NCBI GenBank assembly: GCA_001828545.1
Contig: MHYW01000020.1
Location: 1 to 8,831, forward strand
Length of the DNA stretch: 8,831 nucleotides
Reading direction: 5' to 3'
From: Planctomycetes bacterium RIFCSPHIGHO2_12_FULL_52_36
GTDB taxonomy: Bacteria; Planctomycetota; Brocadiia; Brocadiales; Bathyanammoxibiaceae
Shown here piece by piece: positions 4,849 through 8,831 of this stretch. Every line of letters starts with the position of its first letter. The first letter of the stretch is position 1. A program made the position numbers and the translations under genes. The notes under the pieces are model-generated. The model was not told the DNA's origin. It was given only the letters and a program-made list of their open reading frames with translations, and ran no database searches.

Positions 4849-6561
4849 ATGGCAATCTCTCGACCTAACCGGGCCCTGGCTACCGGTACCAGGAACCGCA
4901 CGCCCGATGACGTTACACCTACTAGTGGTATGTGTACTATCTGCCTGGACGGCTGTCCGGGCTTCTGTGAGATAGGGAAGTCGGCCTTCAGGGGGCCGGA
5001 GGTCATATACCCCACTCCCTTCGGCAGGATGACCACCGCCGCCCAGAAGGAATATCCCGTAGACTTCCATCACTTCAACCTCACCGGTACCATCACTGGT
5101 CCGGCCGACCCCAGGTTTGAGAAATTCACCAACGTAAACCTGGAGGCAAGACTGGGGAGGGATAAGGGCCTCAAACTAAGGGTGCCAATCGTGTGTACTG
5201 GATTGGGTTCTACCAATATAGCGGTTAACCACTTTGAGGGTGTAGGCTCAGGTACCGCCATCTCTGGCGCCGGGGTGGTTATTGGAGAGAACGTTGCCGG
5301 GATGGACGTCAACTCTACGTTTAAGGATAACAAGGTAACGCACTGTCCCGAACTCCAGCGCAGGGTCAACATCTTTAAGGAATGGCAACAAGACGGATAT
5401 GGCTTCTTCTGCGTGCAGGCCAATACGGAAGACTTCAGGCTCGGAGTCCTGGAGTATGCAATGAATACGCTCAAGGCAGACGCCGTAGAGATTAAGTGGG
5501 GTCAGGGGGCTAAGTCTATAGGTGGAGAGGTTAAGATTACTGATATAGAAAAGGCCAGGCTCCTCAAACGGAGGGGTTATATCGTAATACCCGACCCCGA
5601 TGACCCGGTTACTGTTGAATCATATGCGAAAGGGGCTATCAGAGGCTTTGAAAGGCACACCAGGATAGGTACCATTTCTAACGTCTTGTCCCAGGCTATA
5701 AGCGACTTTAAGGCCCAGGTAGATAGATTGAGGAAGGCCGGGGCCAGGTATGTATTCCTCAAGACCGGTTCCTATCGTCCAGCCGACCTTGCAAGGGCCC
5801 TGAGGTTCTCCTCCGAGGCAGGCATAGATGTGGTAACTATTGATGGCTCAGGCGGAGGTACAGGGATGAGCCCCTGGAGGATGATGAACGAGTGGGGAGT
5901 CCCTACGGTGTATCTGGCCTCCATGGCTCGTCAATACTGTGAGAAGCTCAGGAAGAGTGGTAGGTACGTCCCGGACATCATCCTGGCAGGAGGTCTCACC
6001 ATGGAAGACCACATCTTCAAGGCCTTTGCCCTCGGCTCACCGTACGTCAAGGCAGTAGGCATGTCCAGGGCGACAATTTGTGCCGCCATGGTAGGTAAGA
6101 CTATTTCCGAATCCGTTGCCAAGGGACAGGTACCCAAGAATGCCGAGGAGTACGGTAAGACGGTGGAGGAGATATTCTATTACTCACAGACTGCAAGGAC
6201 CCAATTCAGCAAGAACGGCAAGATGGTGCCTGTATCTGGCCTGGGGGTCTATTCCTATTACCAGAGGCTGGCCACCGGCCTGAGACAGCTCATGGCAGGG
6301 GCAAGACGGTTCTCCATGGCGGAGATTACCAGAGACGATATCTTTGCCCTTACCAGGGAGGCCTCCGAGGTAAGTGGAATACCTTACGTAATGGATTACG
6401 ACGCGGAGATGGCAGACAAGATACTCAGCGCCGAGGTAAGGGGTAAAGGGGCAATTAGTAAAGGCGTCAAGCCGAAGGTCGTAAGCAGCAAGCCGAAAGC
6501 CGTAAGTAGCAAGCGGAAGGCGGCAAGCAGCAAGCGGAAAGTAGTGAAGAGCAGGCGGTAA
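4849..6561 (+). CDS. FMN-binding glutamate synthase-domain protein with N-terminal Cys cluster
   Basis: A 570-residue protein matching the FMN/2-oxoglutarate (synthase) domain of glutamate synthase. Signature stretches are VEIKWGQGAK (213-222) and IDGSGGGTGMSP (331-342), followed by the barrel segment IILAGGLTMEDH (377-388). The N-terminus has C29, C32, C36 and C40 (C-x2-C-x3-C-x3-C), probably an iron-sulfur site. The three-cysteine 3Fe-4S motif of classical glutamate synthase is not seen. The glutaminase domain, the C-terminal GXGXG domain and the NADPH subunit are absent here, so it is not a complete glutamate synthase. Ammonia would have to come from elsewhere, or the substrate differs. 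The start is fixed by AGAAGGAGG. The last 30 residues are a Lys-rich heptapeptide repeat (about 541-568) coded by repeat DNA. The family is clear; the physiological reaction is not. Confidence 0.88.
   Translation: MAISRPNRALATGTRNRTPDDVTPTSGMCTICLDGCPGFCEIGKSAFRGPEVIYPTPFGRMTTAAQKEYPVDFHHFNLTGTITGPADPRFEKFTNVNLEARLGRDKGLKLRVPIVCTGLGSTNIAVNHFEGVGSGTAISGAGVVIGENVAGMDVNSTFKDNKVTHCPELQRRVNIFKEWQQDGYGFFCVQANTEDFRLGVLEYAMNTLKADAVEIKWGQGAKSIGGEVKITDIEKARLLKRRGYIVIPDPDDPVTVESYAKGAIRGFERHTRIGTISNVLSQAISDFKAQVDRLRKAGARYVFLKTGSYRPADLARALRFSSEAGIDVVTIDGSGGGTGMSPWRMMNEWGVPTVYLASMARQYCEKLRKSGRYVPDIILAGGLTMEDHIFKAFALGSPYVKAVGMSRATICAAMVGKTISESVAKGQVPKNAEEYGKTVEEIFYYSQTARTQFSKNGKMVPVSGLGVYSYYQRLATGLRQLMAGARRFSMAEITRDDIFALTREASEVSGIPYVMDYDAEMADKILSAEVRGKGAISKGVKPKVVSSKPKAVSSKRKAASSKRKVVKSRR
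6469..6552 (+). repeat. 21-bp tandem repeat coding for the Lys-rich tail
   Basis: Four 21-base units encode KPKVVSS, KPKAVSS, KRKAASS and KRKVVKS. The DNA units share the core GTAAGCAGCAAGC. The charged tail follows the folded domain and has no counterpart in ordinary synthase domains. The opposite strand reads as a repetitive Leu/Ala-rich peptide, which is a shadow. Confidence 0.8.
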
Positions 6562-6564
6562 TCC

Positions 6565-6594
6565 TGCAGGGGCTTGATTAATCAAGCCCCTGCA
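6565..6594. repeat. Perfect 30-bp palindrome after the FMN protein gene
   Basis: The left arm TGCAGGGGCTTGATT (6565-6579) is exactly complementary to the right arm (6580-6594). It starts three bases after the TAA stop. The GGGGC/GCCCC blocks recall the GTAGGGGC elements, but the centre is AT-rich. It may end transcripts from either side in this convergent gap, though no T-run follows. Confidence 0.8.
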
Positions 6595-6654
6595 AACGAT
6601 AGTGGGGGCGTTTGGGAGCCCAACCCGCCATACCACAATTTTTACAGGCTGAAG

Positions 6655-6682
6655 TTCGCCAAAGGCGGATCTGCCTCAGGCA
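6655..6682. repeat. Two short dyads in the convergent gap
   Basis: TTCGCC-AAA-GGCGGA (6655-6669) and TGCCT-C-AGGCA (6672-6682) lie side by side. The first resembles the TCCGCC...GGCGGA repeats found inside the kinase gene. Nothing else in 6595-6707 looks like a gene. Confidence 0.5.
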
Positions 6683-6707
6683 TGACATGACCTGCGGGTA
6701 CTACTTT

Positions 6708-6725
6708 CGCAGGCTAAAGCCTGCG
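6708..6725. repeat. GCAGGCTAAAGCCTGC hairpin element
   Basis: CGCAGGC (6708-6714) pairs perfectly with GCCTGCG (6719-6725) around TAAA. It lies just beyond the 3' end of the tRNA-Sec (minus strand). It could act as its 3' hairpin, but the bases after the stem in that direction are AAAGTAG, not a T-run, so a dispersed repeat is the safer call. Confidence 0.55.
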
Positions 6726-6736
6726 GCTACAATTGA

Positions 6737-6832
6737 TGGCGGGAACGTGTGGGAGTCGAACCCACCAAACCCCTTTTTGGGGGTCTAAGCGGTTTTGAAG
6801 ACCGTCAGGGCCACCGGGCCCCATCCATTCCC
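6737..6832 (-). tRNA. selC: tRNA-Sec (anticodon TCA)
   Basis: Selenocysteine tRNA of 96 bases with encoded CCA (6737-6739); it reads UGA recoded as selenocysteine. The acceptor 5' strand GGGAATGG faces ACGTTCCC, giving seven pairs plus a G-A mismatch at the eighth. The 6-bp D stem GGGGCC/GGCCCT closes on the 4-base loop CGGT, as in E. coli tRNA-Sec. The anticodon loop CTTCAAA holds TCA (6796-6798). The long variable arm AGACCCC/GGGGTTT has a CAAAAA loop, and the T arm is GTGGG-TTCGACT-CCCAC. The 8+5 acceptor/T plan, 6-bp D stem and long variable arm are diagnostic. Its 5' end lies two bases after the LarA-like stop codon, so it is probably cut from that transcript. No UGA-containing selenoprotein gene was found in the window, and the selenocysteine machinery must be elsewhere. 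Confidence 0.95.
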
Positions 6833-6834
6833 TT

Positions 6835-8076
6835 CTAAGTGTCTAAAGGCAGGAAATTGCCCATCTTGTCAAAGGCCCAATCCTCGGCTCCAGAGATTAT
6901 ATCTATATCTTTCCTATCTTCCAGTTGGGGCATGCAGGACTCAGAGACCTGGAGGGCCTCCAGCTCATTGGTGTTCTTTATCCGCACTATTTTAGCCTCC
7001 TGAGGTTCCACGAGGCCGAGGGTATTTAATGCCTGCTCAATAGCCTCCCTGTCCGTATCGTAGGTCATTGGTATCTTTGCCCCTTCGGGGCGAAGCCCCG
7101 TGATACAGTTTATATAAGTATCCTTAAGGTTAATCTTATCCACCAGGCGTCTGGTAGTAAAGTCAGCAAGACCTACGGCACAGGCATTTCCGTTAGACGC
7201 CTCTGTGAGGTCCCTAACAAAAATCCTCTTTATCTTAATCGGGCTACTGTCTTTACGGCCAATGACGGTGGTGTCCATGCCTGTACCACTTATGTCCTTC
7301 CCCATCTCGTCTATTACCAGCAGGTCTATGGTTTCCAGTGGGAGTTTCGCCATAAGCTCATAGGCCCTGCGGAGTAGCTTGGGTTCCTCTTCCAGGAATT
7401 CCTCAGGACGTAGTGCCTTTAACTCGGCTATCTCCCCATGGGTATTTTCTACTATGGCAAGGCCACAGAGTACCGAAAGTTTTTTGAGGGCGGTTGGTAC
7501 AGCGTTGAAGACTATCTCATCAAAGGGGTATTCCAGGACGGCCTTGTGGTAGAGGGAGGCGCCCTGGTATTTCCCAAGCCCTACGAGGAGCATCTTTACT
7601 ATTCCGCTCTCAATCTTGCCGCTAAAGCGGGTATGGGGTTTTACTCTGTTGACCAGGACGATGTGGTTAGCCTCAGAGGCGTATTTATCTATATAGATGT
7701 GGAGACCGAGGGGACTGGTAGCAATCTTTACTACGTCCATGGATGACTTGATGGGCACCCCCATAGAGGCCTCTGTTATGCCATAATGGGCAAGGAGTCT
7801 TAATTGTCCCTGGGCGGTGGCGCCGCCATGGCTGCCCATAGCCGGCACGATAAAAGGCTGGGCACCAAGGGTCTTCAGGTGGTCCAGTACCTTACGGAGG
7901 ACGAGTCCTATATTGGAGATACCCCTGCTCCCGGCAGTGACGGCCACGTTGTGTCCGGGCTTCAGTGTGTCCCCCAGGGGGAGGCGTTGAAGTTCTTGCG
8001 TTACTGTCTCAGCTATATCACCTACCTTTGTGGCAGAGAATCTCTGCCGCATCTTTATCATTTTGACCTTTATCAT
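6835..8076 (-). CDS. LarA-like nickel-pincer racemase/epimerase family protein (DUF2088)
   Basis: A 413-residue cytoplasmic protein of the lactate racemase (LarA) superfamily, whose members racemise or epimerise 2-hydroxyacids with a nickel-pincer nucleotide. The N-terminal domain shows GSHGGAT (81-87) and KPHTRFSGKIESG (146-158). H83, H148, K161 and H177 match the spacing of H108, H174, K184 and H200 in Thermoanaerobacterium LarA, recalled from memory: 65 against 66 residues between the first two, 13 against 10 between the middle pair, and 16 in both for the Lys-to-last-His step. The cofactor-attaching Lys and nickel His thus appear kept. GSHGG in place of the GxHR-like motif suggests a substrate other than lactate. 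LarB, LarC and LarE are not in the window. The ATG at 8074-8076 lacks a ribosome site; the ATG at 8059-8061, with AAAGG upstream, may be the true start. tRNA-Sec follows by two bases. Confidence 0.85.
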   Translation of the reverse strand: MIKVKMIKMRQRFSATKVGDIAETVTQELQRLPLGDTLKPGHNVAVTAGSRGISNIGLVLRKVLDHLKTLGAQPFIVPAMGSHGGATAQGQLRLLAHYGITEASMGVPIKSSMDVVKIATSPLGLHIYIDKYASEANHIVLVNRVKPHTRFSGKIESGIVKMLLVGLGKYQGASLYHKAVLEYPFDEIVFNAVPTALKKLSVLCGLAIVENTHGEIAELKALRPEEFLEEEPKLLRRAYELMAKLPLETIDLLVIDEMGKDISGTGMDTTVIGRKDSSPIKIKRIFVRDLTEASNGNACAVGLADFTTRRLVDKINLKDTYINCITGLRPEGAKIPMTYDTDREAIEQALNTLGLVEPQEAKIVRIKNTNELEALQVSESCMPQLEDRKDIDIISGAEDWAFDKMGNFLPLDT

Positions 8077-8117
8077 CTTTGGGGGGTACGGTGAACTGGT
8101 TAGTCTGTAGCCGATAG

Positions 8118-8135
8118 GGGTATATTCTTATACCC
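8118..8135. promoter_or_regulatory. GGGTATA-TTCT-TATACCC dyad over a candidate -10 box
   Basis: A perfect 7-bp inverted repeat with a 4-base centre lies between the DUF502 stop and the LarA-like start. It overlaps the candidate -10 box TATAAG of the minus-strand promoter, as an operator would. It could equally be an RNA hairpin in the leader. Confidence 0.35.
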
Positions 8136-8156
8136 AAGGCAGATTTGCTGTGGCAA
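8127..8156 (-). promoter_or_regulatory. Candidate sigma-70 promoter for the LarA-like gene and tRNA-Sec
   Basis: On the minus strand TTGCCA (8151-8156) and TATAAG (8127-8132) are separated by 18 bases, each one mismatch from consensus. A start near 8120 leaves a leader of about 44 bases. If real, the enzyme gene and tRNA-Sec form a unit apart from DUF502. Confidence 0.35.
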
Positions 8157-8167
8157 ACAATATGCCA
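8152..8167 (-). promoter_or_regulatory. Candidate sigma-54 motif before the LarA-like gene
   Basis: On the minus strand TGGCATATTGTTTGCC keeps TGGCA, TTGC and the exact -24/-12 spacing. The site is also a dyad (GTGGCA-N7-TGCCAC), which partly forces the match and gives a weaker match on the plus strand. It abuts the DUF502 stop codon. Confidence 0.3.
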
Positions 8168-8831
8168 CTACGCTGGAAATAACTTTTCTAATTCTTCTGG
8201 TCGAAATCTACCGGGGGCAAGGATACCACCTGAGACTAGTAGCCTGATACCTTCTTCCACTGTAAGGGTGGTGTCTTCTATCTCTTTTTCGGGAACGAAG
8301 AGTACGAAACCACTCCATGGGTTAGGGGCAGTAGGGACGAAGACGGTGGTCAGGGGGAGTCCTTCTTTGCACTCCATTGAACCAGTTACAAAAGCCATTG
8401 CTTTGGTGCCACCCTTTGGGAAGTCTACCATGACCACCCGCTTGAAGGCGCCCTTACCGGGGATGGTTGCAGTCTGCACGATTTGCTTGGAGGTACCATA
8501 AATGGTCTTTACCAGTGGCATCCTCGCCACGACGGCCTCAGCATATCTGATTATCTGTCTACCGATAAAATGGGTGGCAAAGGCCCCGGCAAAATAAAGG
8601 GCCAGGAAAAACATCGCCAGCCCCAGGAGGAACATCAAAGGGGTCAAGACTGCATCCGGCACCTTTAATTGTACCCATTCAGACTGTAAGATTGTCCGCT
8701 TTACCACAGGTACCATGGTGCCCCCGGCAAAGATAAAGATGTATTTTAGGGCTATGAAGGTGATGTAAACGGGGAATAATACCAATGCCCCGGCAAAAAG
8801 CCGCTTTCTTATATCCTTTTTAAAAGGCCCC
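8168..8831 (-). CDS. DUF502 family membrane protein (5' end outside the window)
   Basis: Partial gene of at least 221 codons; the frame stays open to the window edge through ...KKDIRKRLFAGALVLFPVY, the usual start region of DUF502 proteins, so only a few residues are missing. A first membrane segment covers LVLFPVYITFIALKYIFIF and a second covers about LTPLMFLLGLAMFFLALYF. A soluble domain follows with the family's PLVKTIYGTSKQIVQ and VFVPTAPNPWSGFVLFVP and ends in an acidic segment and VSGG. The role of the family in bacteria is not established; plant relatives (LCV/COV) act in vascular patterning. A TTG in frame at 8783-8785 would cut into the first membrane segment and is not the start. 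The LarA-like gene follows in the same direction after 91 bases. Confidence 0.9.
   Translation of the reverse strand, partial: GPFKKDIRKRLFAGALVLFPVYITFIALKYIFIFAGGTMVPVVKRTILQSEWVQLKVPDAVLTPLMFLLGLAMFFLALYFAGAFATHFIGRQIIRYAEAVVARMPLVKTIYGTSKQIVQTATIPGKGAFKRVVMVDFPKGGTKAMAFVTGSMECKEGLPLTTVFVPTAPNPWSGFVLFVPEKEIEDTTLTVEEGIRLLVSGGILAPGRFRPEELEKLFPA

Noticed and set aside
6184..6636. 150-codon minus-strand frame with Leu/Ala-rich repeats
   Set aside because: The repeats are the opposite strand of the Lys-rich tandem repeat at 6469-6552, and the rest is antisense to the FMN protein.
6708..6725. Intrinsic terminator of the tRNA-Sec transcript
   Set aside because: The stem is strong but no T-run follows in the minus direction. 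The GCAGGCTAAAGCCTGC text looks like a dispersed repeat.
7438..7746. 102-codon plus-strand frame
   Set aside because: It is antisense to the conserved nickel-site region of the LarA-like gene.
1..8831. In-frame TGA selenocysteine codons in the window, prompted by the tRNA-Sec
   Set aside because: All recognised genes end in TAG or TAA and none shows homology continuing past a TGA, so no selenoprotein is proposed here.
1..8831. CRISPR array, insertion sequence or prophage genes
   Set aside because: No regularly spaced direct repeats with unique spacers, no transposase or integrase, and no phage-like genes are present.

Overview
The window comes from a bacterium of roughly balanced base composition. 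Its codon use favours AGG (Arg) and ATA (Ile), its Shine-Dalgarno sites are strong, it has an NtrC-type sigma-54 activator, and it carries a selenocysteine tRNA. Many short GC-rich palindromes lie between genes and even inside them. This combination suits an environmental, probably anaerobic or microaerophilic lineage, such as Planctomycetota (Brocadiales-like), Nitrospirota or Desulfobacterota. No rRNA or phylogenetic marker is present, so the lineage is only a guess.

Layout. Positions 1-283 are non-coding and hold repeat elements, a candidate promoter facing left and a candidate promoter for the next gene. On the plus strand follow a PAS-containing sensor histidine kinase (284-1546), an NtrC-type response regulator (1549-2916), two tandem paralogous haem-oxygenase-fold diiron proteins of the TenA/PqqC/CADD superfamily (3118-3822 and 3937-4644), and a single-domain FMN-binding glutamate synthase-like protein with an N-terminal cysteine cluster (4849-6561). 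On the minus strand, converging on these, are a DUF502 membrane protein cut by the window end (8168-8831), a LarA-like nickel-pincer enzyme (6835-8076) and, two bases after its stop codon, a tRNA-Sec (6737-6832). The convergent gap 6562-6736 holds only palindromic repeats.

How the genes may work together. A -24/-12 (sigma-54) motif precedes the first diiron gene, directly downstream of a kinase/sigma-54-activator pair. The simplest reading is a local circuit: a cysteine-bearing PAS sensor signals to the activator, which switches on the diiron pair. The FMN protein has its own sigma-70-like promoter candidate and may or may not belong to the same pathway. The product of the diiron pair cannot be told from sequence. 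Both paralogs keep all six expected metal ligands but lack the Tyr and Lys that CADD consumes to make p-aminobenzoate.

A second theme is colonisation by small dyad repeats. They supply stop codons and hairpins after genes, and they have been translated into the kinase as inserts and as its C-terminal tail. The FMN protein ends in a separate 21-bp (7-residue) Lys-rich tandem repeat.
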